NCBI GenBank assembly: GCA_949740695.1
Contig: CATJIY010000073.1
Span: 1-38,464 of the forward strand
From: an uncultured Eubacteriales bacterium
GTDB taxonomy: Bacteria; Bacillota; Clostridia; Oscillospirales; Butyricicoccaceae
Reading direction: 5' to 3'
DNA: 38,464 bases
Part shown: piece after piece, positions 1 through 7,433 of the stretch
How the letters are laid out: every line of letters begins with the position of its first letter
How positions within the stretch are numbered: the first letter of the stretch is position 1
Program-made: the position numbers and the translations under genes
Notes under the pieces: generated by a model
The model's database searches: none
What the model was told of the DNA's origin: nothing
What the model saw: the letters and a program-made list of their open reading frames with translations, nothing else

Positions 1-33
1 CCGGACGCGAATTGCGTCCGGCCGTCGCTTTTT
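1..33 (+). terminator. Partial terminator hairpin of an upstream gene
   Basis: An 8-bp perfect stem (positions 1-8 with 14-21, loop GAATT) is followed seven bases later by TTTTT. The stem probably continues left of the window edge, since the bases between stem and T-run would then pair with sequence not shown. It most likely ends a plus-strand gene outside the window. Confidence 0.45.
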
Positions 34-103
34 GCCAAAATAAGAGAAAGCCCGGCCTCCCCCTAAGGAGCGGTTATTTCCAGAATTTTTTTCAAATTTG
101 CGG

Positions 104-132
104 TTTACAAACACGAACAAACGTGCTATTAT
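104..132 (+). promoter_or_regulatory. Sigma-A promoter of the radical SAM repair operon
   Basis: TTTACA (104-109), a 17-bp spacer and TATTAT (127-132) form a good vegetative-type promoter. It sits about 45 bp upstream of the start codon at 178. The spacer and the region just downstream of the -10 carry LexA-like boxes (listed separately), so the promoter should be shut by LexA and opened by DNA damage. Confidence 0.7.
114..127 (+). promoter_or_regulatory. LexA (SOS) box 1, within the promoter spacer
   Basis: CGAACAAACGTGCT resembles the Gram-positive LexA operator (CGAAC-N4-GTTCG class) with one mismatch in the right half-site (GTGC for GTTC). It lies between the -35 and -10 hexamers, an effective place for a repressor. 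It is weaker than box 2 and may act cooperatively with it. Confidence 0.55.
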
Positions 133-140
133 AAGATTTG

Positions 141-154
141 CGAACAACCGTTCT
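141..154 (+). promoter_or_regulatory. LexA (SOS) box 2
   Basis: CGAACAACCGTTCT is a near-consensus Gram-positive LexA operator: GAAC and GTTC half-sites with 4-bp spacing. It lies just downstream of the -10 element at 127-132, across the expected transcription start. The match to the known Bacillus/Clostridia SOS box is direct; that LexA binds here is inference. Confidence 0.72.
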
Positions 155-177
155 GATTTTATGGATGGAGATATCCT

Positions 178-1470
178 ATGGAGCTGATGGAAAAACTAAC
201 AATCCTGGCCGCCGCTGCCAAATATGACGCCGCCTGCACCTCCAGTGGGTTGGACCGATCCGCCCGCCCAGGCGGACTAGGGGCCACCATCGCCTGCGGC
301 TGCTGCCACAGCTTTTCTGCCGATGGCCGCTGCATCACGCTGCTAAAGGTGCTCCAATCCAACGCCTGCGTCTTTGATTGCAGCTACTGTGTCAACCGCC
401 GGTCCAACGACCATCCCAGGGCGGCCTTCACCCCCAGAGAACTGGCTGACCTGACCATACAATTTTACCGGCGAAACTATATTGAAGGCCTTTTTCTTTC
501 CAGCGCGGTGGTACAGAATCCTGATCACACTTGCGAGCAAATGTTGGAGACACTGCGGATTTTACGGCGAGAATACCATTTTTACGGGTATATACACGCC
601 AAAGCCATCCCGGGCGCCAGCCCGGAGTTGCTGTCCCAAATGGCTCTGCTAGCCGATCGGATGAGCGTGAATATCGAGTTGCCTTCTCAAAAAAGCCTGA
701 CGCTACTGGCCCCTGACAAAAAGAAAGAAGCGATCCTCGCGCCCATGGGCTTTTTGCGGGATGGCATCGCTCAAGGCAAGCAGGAGATCGTCAAATACCG
801 CCACGCTCCCCGGTTTGCGCCAGCGGGACAAAGCACCCAGCTGATTGTGGGCGCTACCCCGGAAAGCGACCTGCAAATCCTTACCCTTTCCTCGGCCCTT
901 TATCAAAAATATGCCCTCAAACGGGTATTTTTCTCGGCCTATCTGCCGGTTGTGGAACACAAACAATTGCCCGCCCTTACCACCAAGCCGCCTCTGCTGC
1001 GAGAACACCGGTTATATCAGGCGGATTGGCTTATGCGGTACTACCACTTTCAAGCCGGCGAACTGCTGGACGCGGAAAACCCCAACTTTGACCCCTATGT
1101 AGACCCCAAATGTGGCTGGGCGCTGCGCCATTTAGATCAATTCCCGGTGGAAGTCAACAAAGCCCCCTATGAAATTTTACTCCGAGTGCCTGGCGTTGGG
1201 GTAAAAAGCGCTCGCCGGATTATCACCGCCCGAAAAACGGGAAGTCTGGACTTTGACAGCCTGAAAAAACTGGGGGTGGTACTCAAGCGGGCCAGATATT
1301 TTTTGCTTTGCCGCGGAAAACCCTTCCCAGGCGTTGTTATGACCCATCGAGCAGTATTAAACGGCCTTCTGAGCCAAGCCGCCATGGATCGGCTGGATCA
1401 GCCCGAACAGCTTAGTCTGCTGGACCCTACCCAAGAGGATGTGATGAAATGTATCTCCGGACAAATCTAG
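178..1470 (+). CDS. Putative DNA modification/repair radical SAM protein (TIGR03916-like)
   Basis: A radical SAM enzyme of the family usually annotated as a putative DNA modification/repair radical SAM protein. The [4Fe-4S]-binding motif C64-x3-C68-x2-C71 (NACVFDCSYC) is intact. An additional N-terminal cluster of cysteines lies near residues 20-52 (CGCCHSFSADGRC), which may hold a second metal site. Near residues 330-350 a helix-hairpin-helix motif (LLRVPGVGVKSARRI) points to DNA binding. The start at 178 has a TGGAG ribosome site 7 bp upstream. The gene overlaps the next one by 22 nt, and the two families are known to occur together. Two LexA-like boxes at the promoter suggest induction by DNA damage. 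The substrate and the reaction are unknown; a SplB-like lesion repair or a base modification are both possible. Confidence 0.88.
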   Translation: MELMEKLTILAAAAKYDAACTSSGLDRSARPGGLGATIACGCCHSFSADGRCITLLKVLQSNACVFDCSYCVNRRSNDHPRAAFTPRELADLTIQFYRRNYIEGLFLSSAVVQNPDHTCEQMLETLRILRREYHFYGYIHAKAIPGASPELLSQMALLADRMSVNIELPSQKSLTLLAPDKKKEAILAPMGFLRDGIAQGKQEIVKYRHAPRFAPAGQSTQLIVGATPESDLQILTLSSALYQKYALKRVFFSAYLPVVEHKQLPALTTKPPLLREHRLYQADWLMRYYHFQAGELLDAENPNFDPYVDPKCGWALRHLDQFPVEVNKAPYEILLRVPGVGVKSARRIITARKTGSLDFDSLKKLGVVLKRARYFLLCRGKPFPGVVMTHRAVLNGLLSQAAMDRLDQPEQLSLLDPTQEDVMKCISGQI

Positions 1471-2258
1471 TATATCAATATGACGGAAGCCTGGAAGGCT
1501 TTTTCTGCTGCGTGTTCCGGGCGGTATACCAACGGGAACAGCCCTCGGCTATTTTTTCCGGTGAAGATCCTCAGCTTACCCTTCTGGAACAGGTGGAAGT
1601 TCCAACTGAAGCTGACAAAGCCGCTCGCGTGGCCCGTTCTCTACCGGAAAAACTGGGCAGCCAGGCCCCCCAAGTGATCCGGCTGGCCTTTTTATCCGAT
1701 CTGGAGAACAAAGAGCTGACTTTGCTGGCGTTTTTACGTATGGGGTATCAAATAGGACCAAAGGTAATGCGGATGCTGGCTGACGCTCACGTGCAACCAG
1801 TGCTTTCAGCCGCCCAGCAAGTAGGTCACGAAGCCCATTTGTTTAAAGGCTTCACTCGTTTTTCTGACTACGGAAGCTGCCTAGTGGCTGAGATTGAGCC
1901 AAAAAACCATGTTTTACCCTTACTGGCCCAGCATTTTCGGGTACGCATGCCGGGAGAAAGCTTTTTGATTGTTGACCGCACTCACCGGCTTGTGCTGGCT
2001 CATAGCGGCGGCTGCTGCCAAATCTTCCCCATGGATCAGCTGGAGCTACCAGCCGCCAGCCAGCGGGAAACCCTTTACCGCCAGTTATGGACTCGATTTT
2101 ATGACGCCATCTCCATTGAGACCCGATACAACCCTAAGTGCCGTCAATCCAATATGCCCAAGCGGTACTGGGGTATGATGACGGAATTTCAAGAGGAAAA
2201 CCGGGCCTCCGGTCCCCAAGCGCCGGCCTTCCCACTTCGGGAGATCTCTGCGGGATGA
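1449..2258 (+). CDS. TIGR03915/DUF4130-type DNA metabolism protein
   Basis: 269 aa. The N-terminus (MYLRTNLVYQYDGSLEGFF) and the C-terminal block with FYDAISIETRYNPKCRQSNMP match the TIGR03915 / DUF4130 family, a probable DNA-metabolism protein related to uracil-DNA glycosylases and encoded beside the radical SAM protein in many Clostridia. The ATG at 1449 lies inside the end of the upstream gene, giving translational coupling and a shared, apparently SOS-controlled transcript. The tryptophan- and arginine-rich C-terminal region (PKRYWGMMTEF) is typical of the family. It may act as the DNA-recognition or glycosylase partner of the radical SAM enzyme; that role is inference. No frameshift or truncation is seen. 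Confidence 0.85.
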   Translation: MYLRTNLVYQYDGSLEGFFCCVFRAVYQREQPSAIFSGEDPQLTLLEQVEVPTEADKAARVARSLPEKLGSQAPQVIRLAFLSDLENKELTLLAFLRMGYQIGPKVMRMLADAHVQPVLSAAQQVGHEAHLFKGFTRFSDYGSCLVAEIEPKNHVLPLLAQHFRVRMPGESFLIVDRTHRLVLAHSGGCCQIFPMDQLELPAASQRETLYRQLWTRFYDAISIETRYNPKCRQSNMPKRYWGMMTEFQEENRASGPQAPAFPLREISAG

Positions 2259-2389
2259 TAATCTGCCTGCCTCCGGTCTTTCGTCGGGCGGCGAGTTCCG
2301 CCAAATAAGCTTGCTCTCCTTTTTCGCCGGAGCTGGAGGATTTTTTCTCTGGTTCTGGTGTTTTTTCCGCATTTTTTCATTCCCTGCTC

Positions 2390-2418
2390 TTGCAAAATAA
2401 CCGCCAATCTACTACAAT
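2390..2418 (+). promoter_or_regulatory. Sigma-A promoter of the thioesterase gene
   Basis: TTGCAA (2390-2395), exactly 17 bp, then TACAAT (2413-2418). It lies about 100 bp upstream of the thioesterase start at 2520 and probably drives the thioesterase-MBOAT-SGNH run. Confidence 0.7.
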
Positions 2419-2519
2419 AGGAATGGTAAAGTTCCGGCCGTCCCTCACAGGCGATCGCCGGCAGAGCTTGCTTGTCCCTACGCCCTAAACCAAGGGGCCT
2501 TTCTGGAAAGGATTCCGAT

Positions 2520-3233
2520 ATGTATATTTGGGATACAACTGTATTATATAGTCAACTAGGCGTCCAGGGGGCGCTTTCTCCCGCCGGCCTGCTTCATTTA
2601 TTTCAGGACGTTGCCATCCGCCATTCCCATGACCGAGGCTGCGGACGGGATTGGGTTACAGCCCAAGGTTGCGCCTGGATTCTCTCTCGCTGGCGGGTGC
2701 ATTTGGGAAAAATGCCCCGTTGCGATCAGCCGGTGCGGGTAAAAACTTGGGCTTACAGCTGCCGTCACGCCCTCTGCCGTCGGGCTTTTTCCCTGGAAGA
2801 TGGGCAGGGCCTCCAGCTGGCCTCAGCCGATTCCTTATGGACCCTGGTAAACATTGCCACCAGTGCGCCTACCGACGCTACCCGGGTAGTTGCCCCTCTG
2901 CTAACGCCGGGGGACCCTCCCCAGTTGGGCAAGCTCCCCAAAAAAGTGCGCCTCCCGGAATCTTTGACCCGGGATTCTTCTTTCCCAGTGACCACCGATC
3001 TGCTGGACGCCAACCGCCATGTAAACAATGTGTGCTCCGCCCAGCTGGCCATGCGCCCACTCCCGCTGGATTTCCAGCTTTCCGCCATGGCCATTGATTA
3101 TCACCAGGCCCTTCTTCCGGGCCAGGCAATTGAATTGGAATACGCCCCCTTTGACCAGGGGATGTTTTCTTTGCTGCGGTCAGAGGGCCAGCCTTGCCTT
3201 TCCGCGCAATTTTGGGCTTGCGGCGCTCAATAA
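2520..3233 (+). CDS. Acyl-ACP thioesterase
   Basis: 237 aa, an acyl-ACP thioesterase of the bacterial FatA/FatB-like (PF01643) family with two hotdog folds. It hydrolyses acyl-ACP to free fatty acid, controlling chain length or recycling acyl groups in the cytoplasm. The N-terminal hotdog shows the typical QDVAIRHSHDRGCG segment and the TWAYSCRHALCRRAF strand. The second hotdog holds the DANRHVNNV motif (substrate pocket Asn/His). The ATG at 2520 is preferred because of a GGAAAGG ribosome site about 8 bp upstream; a TTG at 2472 in the same frame is less likely. It has its own promoter at 2390-2418 and is followed after 50 bp by an O-acyltransferase gene, so the two may share an acyl-group theme. 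Confidence 0.85.
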   Translation: MYIWDTTVLYSQLGVQGALSPAGLLHLFQDVAIRHSHDRGCGRDWVTAQGCAWILSRWRVHLGKMPRCDQPVRVKTWAYSCRHALCRRAFSLEDGQGLQLASADSLWTLVNIATSAPTDATRVVAPLLTPGDPPQLGKLPKKVRLPESLTRDSSFPVTTDLLDANRHVNNVCSAQLAMRPLPLDFQLSAMAIDYHQALLPGQAIELEYAPFDQGMFSLLRSEGQPCLSAQFWACGAQ

Positions 3234-3283
3234 CCGCGGCCTTTTATTATCGGGTTGTACCCGATTTCATTTAGGAGGATCCC

Positions 3284-4690
3284 GTGGTTTTTAGCAGCCT
3301 GCCATTTTTATTTGTTTTTCTACCCGGGTTCTTCCTGATCTACGGGTTGTGTCCCCGCCGATGGAAAAACGCCGCCTTACTGCTGGGGAGTCTCGCCTTT
3401 TATGGCTATGGTGTTTTAGAAACGCCTGAATACTTTTTCCTGTTGCTGTTGACTATTTTTATCAACTGGGTCATCGGCTTACGGTTGGACGCCCGATTTC
3501 GTCACCGGCGGCTGTGGCTAGTAATCGGCCTCATTTATAATTTTTTCTGGCTGTTCGCTTTCAAATACGCCGGTTTTTTCTTTGATAATGGAGCTGTTCT
3601 CTGGCGGCTGGCTTCCGGAGAGACCATCACTCGAAACTGGGAGTTAATTCTCCCCATCGGCATCAGCTTTTACACATTTCAAATCGTCTCCTATCTTATC
3701 GACGTTTATCGAGAAACCGTTCCCCCCGAGCGTTCTTTGGTCAATTTAGGGGCTTATCTGTGTATGTTTCCCCAGCTGATTGCCGGCCCCATTGTCCAAT
3801 ACCGCCAGGTGGCTCGAGAGCTGCGGCGGCGCACTGTTCGCTTGCCTCAGATCGACCAGGGGTTGCGCACTTTTGTGTTGGGGCTGGGCAGCAAGGTTCT
3901 GCTGGCGAACCGGGTCGGCGGACTATGGACCGATGTGTCGGCGGTAGGCTGCGAAAGCGTCTCTACCCCGGTGGCTTGGATGGCCGCGGCAGCCTATAGC
4001 TTACAGCTTTACTTTGATTTTTATGGCTATTCCCTCATGGCTTTGGGTCTTGGACAAATGATGGGCTTTTCTCTGCCGGAAAACTTCCTCCAACCCTACC
4101 GTTCGCTGTCTATGACCGAATTTTGGCGGCGCTGGCACGTGACTCTGGGTAGCTGGTTCCGAGAATATGTCTATATCCCCCTGGGAGGCAACCGATGTGG
4201 CAAACTGACCCAGGTGCGCAACCTGCTGGCAGTTTGGTTGCTTACCGGCTTTTGGCATGGGGCCAGCTGGAATTTTATTCTGTGGGGGCTGCTGCTCTTT
4301 TTTCTCCTAACCATCGAGCGCATGGGCCTGCGTCGGATATTGGAGCGCCGCCGGTGGTTGGGCCGAATCTATATGCTGTTGCTGATACCCTTATCCTGGA
4401 TGCTGTTTGCTATCACCGATTTTCAGGAGCTGGGGCTGTTTTTTGGCCGGTTGTTTCCCATCGGCGGACCGGCGCGGGGCGTCATTCCCATGGATTATAT
4501 TCCATACGGTAAGCTCTATGGTCCGATACTGGCCGCCGGGTTTCTGTTCTGCACGCCCCTGCCCGGCTGGCTTTGGAAGCGCATGGAGAGAAATCCCTTG
4601 GGTATCGCCGTCTTGCTAGCCATTTTTCTGGGATCCGTTTATTGCCTGTTCCGCGGGATGAACGATCCCTTCCTCTATTTCCGTTTTTAA
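3284..4690 (+). CDS. MBOAT family O-acyltransferase (AlgI/DltB-like)
   Basis: 468 aa polytopic membrane protein of the MBOAT family (AlgI / PatA / DltB type). These enzymes move acyl groups, usually acetyl, across the membrane on to extracellular polysaccharide. The hydrophobic core carries the hallmarks: FPQLIAGPIVQYRQV near residue 165, then SMTEFWRRWHVTLGSWFREYVYIPLGG, and the catalytic histidine in GFWHGASWNF (about residue 325). The start is GTG at 3284 with a TTAGGAGGAT ribosome site 7 bp before it. The gene lies 31 bp upstream of an SGNH hydrolase with an N-terminal membrane anchor, the classic pairing for glycan O-acetylation systems. The acceptor polymer cannot be read from the sequence. 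Confidence 0.9.
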   Translation: MVFSSLPFLFVFLPGFFLIYGLCPRRWKNAALLLGSLAFYGYGVLETPEYFFLLLLTIFINWVIGLRLDARFRHRRLWLVIGLIYNFFWLFAFKYAGFFFDNGAVLWRLASGETITRNWELILPIGISFYTFQIVSYLIDVYRETVPPERSLVNLGAYLCMFPQLIAGPIVQYRQVARELRRRTVRLPQIDQGLRTFVLGLGSKVLLANRVGGLWTDVSAVGCESVSTPVAWMAAAAYSLQLYFDFYGYSLMALGLGQMMGFSLPENFLQPYRSLSMTEFWRRWHVTLGSWFREYVYIPLGGNRCGKLTQVRNLLAVWLLTGFWHGASWNFILWGLLLFFLLTIERMGLRRILERRRWLGRIYMLLLIPLSWMLFAITDFQELGLFFGRLFPIGGPARGVIPMDYIPYGKLYGPILAAGFLFCTPLPGWLWKRMERNPLGIAVLLAIFLGSVYCLFRGMNDPFLYFRF

Positions 4691-4721
4691 AGCCTGATCG
4701 CTCTGTTATGAGAGGAACTTC

Positions 4722-5534
4722 ATGAGAAAACTGTTTCGTTATCCCTTTTTATGTTTTATGGCTTTAACCATCGTCGCCGTCATGCCTTCCGCTTGGCGGC
4801 AGCTTGGTTTATTGCCCCCTCGTCAGCCCCGGCGGGCCATTTTAGCAGAAATTCCAGAGATTCGTTTTCCGGCGGCGCCTGAGCCTCTCCCCGAGCCTCC
4901 ACCCATGGAAGAGGAACCGTCCCTGGAAGAACTGCCGCCAGAGGACTCGCTTCCCCCACAACCTCCGGAAGACCCCTTTACCGGCGCTCTGTTTATTGGA
5001 GACAGCCGTACCGAAGGTATCCGGCTATATTCTGGTATTACCGAAGCGGATTTTTTCTCCAGCACCGGCATGAGCGTCTATACCGTTTTTGAAGAGCGGT
5101 TGGACGCCGGCGGTCTCAAAAAATGTACGTTAAACGAGCTTTTGACAGAAAAGCAGTATCAGCGCATTTTTCTGATGCTGGGCATCAACGAATTGGGATA
5201 CAAGATAGAAGAAACCGTTCAGACTTATAGTGAAACTGTCGCTACTCTGCAGGAGCTTCAACCGGAAGCTTACATTATTATTCAGGCCAATCTTCATCTG
5301 GCAAAAAAACGCTCTGACAGCGATAAAACCTTTAACAACAATAACCTAAATCAATTGAATCAGGCTATTTCTCAGCTGGCTGACGGAAAAACCATCTTTT
5401 TTATTGACGTTAATCCCATCTTTGATGATGAAAACGGTTATCTTACCGAAGCATATACTTGGGACAGCGTTCATATTTTAGGAAAATATTATTCCCAATG
5501 GGCCGATTGGCTGCGGGAAAACACACCAGTATAG
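4722..5534 (+). CDS. Membrane-anchored SGNH/GDSL hydrolase-like protein
   Basis: 270 aa. A short cytoplasmic lead and one hydrophobic segment (about residues 7-22) anchor the protein. A Pro/Glu-rich linker (about residues 50-85, repeated PEPLPEPP-like text) reaches across the wall. The SGNH domain follows: block I GDSRTEG (Ser95), a GINELG block (Asn in block III/V position) and DSVH near residues 248-251 as the Asp/His pair. Such proteins complete or reverse O-acylation of surface glycans with an MBOAT partner, here the gene 31 bp upstream. A GAGGAAC ribosome site precedes the ATG. Whether it acts as esterase or transferase cannot be told; the adjacent MBOAT favours transferase. Confidence 0.82.
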   Translation: MRKLFRYPFLCFMALTIVAVMPSAWRQLGLLPPRQPRRAILAEIPEIRFPAAPEPLPEPPPMEEEPSLEELPPEDSLPPQPPEDPFTGALFIGDSRTEGIRLYSGITEADFFSSTGMSVYTVFEERLDAGGLKKCTLNELLTEKQYQRIFLMLGINELGYKIEETVQTYSETVATLQELQPEAYIIIQANLHLAKKRSDSDKTFNNNNLNQLNQAISQLADGKTIFFIDVNPIFDDENGYLTEAYTWDSVHILGKYYSQWADWLRENTPV

Positions 5535-5541
5535 CGGCAAT

Positions 5542-6321
5542 ATGGATATTTTTTATAACATAGATCCTCGGCTCCCGCCGGTGCTCACAAAACTGTGCGC
5601 CCTCTGCCTGGAAAGCTTTGGTTCGGCGCTGACCGGCGTATATGTCCACGGTTCCGTGGCTTTTGGAGATTTTTTCTGGGATTCCAGTGACCTTGATCTG
5701 CTGGCAGTGACAAATTGCCCTCCAGATCAAGCGCAAAAAGAGGCTTTTTTACAAGGTGTTCTGGCTCTGGACCCAGCTTTACCTCCCAAGGGCCTGGAAT
5801 TCAGCTTGCTTTTGGCTGCCGACTGCCGGCGCTTTTCCCATCCCATGCCTTATCTGCTGCATTTTTCTAACAATCACAAAACCCGCTGCCTAGCTGACTT
5901 GCCCGGCTTTGCCGCCGCTATGGAAGGGCGAGATCCAGATCTGGCGGGGCACATCAAGGTTTTGCTGTCAGTGGGGCATACTCTCTGGGGTTTGCCATTG
6001 GAAGAAGTTTTTACTCCGCCCAGCCAGGATGCCTATCTGGACAGTATCTTAGAAGATTTAGCCGGCTCGGCCGGCAGGTTGGAAGAGCTGCCGGTTTACG
6101 GTTTGCTAAACCTATGCCGCACCTTGGCCTTTGTCCGGGAGGGACTGATTTTATCCAAACTTCAAGGCGGCCGTTGGGCGCTGTCTCAAGCGCCGCTGAA
6201 CTTTCGTCCCTTAATTATGGAAGCTCTGGATTGTCAAAAAACCGGCCGCCCATTTTCCTTGCCTTTACTTCCAGATCTGGGGCCTTGGTTTTTAAAAGAA
6301 ATTCGTTCCGCACTAGAATAA
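5542..6321 (+). CDS. Nucleotidyltransferase-domain protein (aminoglycoside adenylyltransferase-like, DUF4111)
   Basis: 259 aa. The N-terminal polymerase-beta-like nucleotidyltransferase signature is clear: HGSVAFGDF (Gly37-Ser38) followed by SSDLDLL, giving the two metal-binding aspartates near residues 50 and 52. The C-terminal helical half (PVYGLLNLCRTLAFVREG... and RPLIMEAL) is like the DUF4111 domain of ANT(9)/ANT(3'')-type streptomycin/spectinomycin adenylyltransferases. The protein could adenylylate an aminoglycoside or another small substrate; resistance is not established by sequence alone. It begins 7 bp after the SGNH gene with no obvious ribosome site, so it may depend on coupling. 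A hairpin overlaps its stop codon. Confidence 0.75.
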   Translation: MDIFYNIDPRLPPVLTKLCALCLESFGSALTGVYVHGSVAFGDFFWDSSDLDLLAVTNCPPDQAQKEAFLQGVLALDPALPPKGLEFSLLLAADCRRFSHPMPYLLHFSNNHKTRCLADLPGFAAAMEGRDPDLAGHIKVLLSVGHTLWGLPLEEVFTPPSQDAYLDSILEDLAGSAGRLEELPVYGLLNLCRTLAFVREGLILSKLQGGRWALSQAPLNFRPLIMEALDCQKTGRPFSLPLLPDLGPWFLKEIRSALE

Positions 6322-6346
6322 CGCCACCCTTTGGGGCGGCGTTATT
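6317..6346 (+). terminator. Terminator-like hairpin at the end of the nucleotidyltransferase gene
   Basis: A strong inverted repeat pairs AATAACGCC (6317-6325) with GGCGTTATT (6338-6346), plus an inner CCC/GGG. It lacks a clean T-run on either side. It overlaps the stop codon of the plus-strand gene and faces the end of the minus-strand folate transporter gene, so it may act as a bidirectional barrier. Confidence 0.55.
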
Positions 6347-6425
6347 CTTGATTGCGCCAGAAGCGTTTGCCTTTTGGCGGCTTTATCCCGCTTTACAAAG
6401 CCCCAAAAAGCAGTCACGCCTCCGC

Positions 6426-7016
6426 TTATTTTTTCGTCGGCCCCTGAGGAACCAAAAGCCCCTCTTTTGCCATAGCTGGCGCCAGCAAACGGAAAACGGC
6501 CATCATCAAAAATACTTCCACCGGCCACAGCAACAGATTTTTCCCCAGGCTTCCCCAAAAATAAAACAAATAAGACTTTCCATATAGAATACTGCTCCAC
6601 AAGGTCCCCAGTCCCACATTACACAGCAGATTTACCGAAAGTTTCGTAAGCGCCACTCGGGGCAGGGACAACCGCTGCCGGTAGAAGCCCAAGGCATACA
6701 GAAACATCCCCACCATGGTAGATAACGTGTATCCAGGAAAAAATCCGCCGGAAGGATGGAGAGCGTAGCCCAAAAGATCTTCCGCAAAGCCCGCCACCAG
6801 CGCGGCCACTGGTCCACATACTGCGGCGCACAGGCCCTTGGGCAAATAGGTAAAGTACACCCGCAGATTATTGGGCAACTGAAGAAACAGTCCAGACATG
6901 GCGATACTTACCGCCAGAAGCAAAGCGCACACCGCCAATACCCGGGGTTTCTTCAACTGAAGGGCCGCGTCCTTCCAATAGGCGCGGGAAAAGAGGGAGT
7001 GATTCCATAGATTCAT
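6426..7016 (-). CDS. folT: ECF transporter S component, folate family (FolT-like)
   Basis: 196 aa integral membrane S component of an energy-coupling factor vitamin transporter. About five to six hydrophobic segments are visible, and the pattern RVLAVCALLLAVSIAMS ... LRVYFTYLPKGLCAAVCGPVAALVAGFAEDLLGYALHPSG ... FFPGYTLSTMVGMFLYAL matches the folate S-component family. It binds the vitamin and needs the EcfA-A'-T module encoded elsewhere. The start at 7016 is set by an AAGGAGG ribosome site 9 nt upstream; longer starts would run through the leader. A THF riboswitch in the leader and a strong promoter at 7274-7302 support folate as the ligand. This assignment is the main reason for giving the symbol folT. 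Confidence 0.88.
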   Translation of the reverse strand: MNLWNHSLFSRAYWKDAALQLKKPRVLAVCALLLAVSIAMSGLFLQLPNNLRVYFTYLPKGLCAAVCGPVAALVAGFAEDLLGYALHPSGGFFPGYTLSTMVGMFLYALGFYRQRLSLPRVALTKLSVNLLCNVGLGTLWSSILYGKSYLFYFWGSLGKNLLLWPVEVFLMMAVFRLLAPAMAKEGLLVPQGPTKK

Positions 7017-7063
7017 ACAAAAAGACCTCCTTGCAAATTTTTGGCAGCTCATAACTATGAGAC

Positions 7064-7092
7064 GCCGCATAAGCAAAAAGGTCCTATGCGGC
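7064..7092 (-). promoter_or_regulatory. Expression-platform hairpin of the THF riboswitch
   Basis: An 8-bp stem GCCGCATA/TATGCGGC with a 13-nt loop overlaps the 3' strand of the riboswitch P1 by three bases. P1 and this hairpin therefore compete. The loop carries GGACCT, complementary over six bases (one G-U) to AGGTCT, which overlaps the AAGGAGG ribosome site at 7026-7032. There is no T-run after the hairpin, which argues against intrinsic termination. Confidence 0.5.
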
Positions 7093-7222
7093 AGCGGGAT
7101 GCGACCTGCGCACTGCAAACCTTATCCCCAGCCGCTTAATAGCGGACTTTGGAAAAAGCTATTTCGTCCAGCGGACAACTCCCCGTCCCGCCGGCACTAA
7201 ACACGCGCAAATCTACTCTGCC
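7090..7222 (-). ncRNA. Tetrahydrofolate (THF) riboswitch
   Basis: Read on the minus strand, the leader contains GGCAGAGTAGAT at its 5' end and GCATCCCGCTGCC at its 3' end. These are the conserved THF-aptamer blocks (GGAGAGTAGAT / GCATCCGCTCC) with a covarying GGCAG/CTGCC P1 stem (7218-7222 with 7090-7094). P2 is formed by TGCGC/GCGCA, and an internal GGACGAAATAGC block resembles the conserved AACGAAGCGAG. The aptamer lies 74 nt upstream of the folate S-component start. A downstream hairpin, GCCGCATA (7085-7092) with TATGCGGC (7064-7071), shares bases with P1 and is the likely expression platform. Its loop GGACCT can pair with AGGTCT at the ribosome site, suggesting translational control. The aptamer call is well supported; the switching mechanism is inference. 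Confidence 0.9.
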
Positions 7223-7273
7223 AGTTTTTATGATTACAGCCGCAGAAAAGGATTCCTGTCGACTATGCTGTTC

Positions 7274-7302
7274 AGTATAGGACCAAACTAAGCAATTGTC
7301 AA
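7274..7302 (-). promoter_or_regulatory. Strong sigma-A promoter of the folate transporter leader
   Basis: On the minus strand TTGACA (7297-7302), 17 bp, TATACT (7274-7279). The expected start near 7267 gives a leader of about 250 nt that includes the whole THF riboswitch. The stretch 7303-7433 between this promoter and the end of the amidohydrolase gene shows no gene or clear terminator. Confidence 0.8.
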
Positions 7303-7433
7303 TCTTTTTTTAGATCCTGTCTCAAAAAACAAAATTATGCAAAAAACGGGATGCCAAAGCCACCGTAAAAGCCCAGGAGTTTTCAATGGATTTACCAGTG
7401 CGTCTGGCGGCTCATACACCAGGAAAAATCTAA

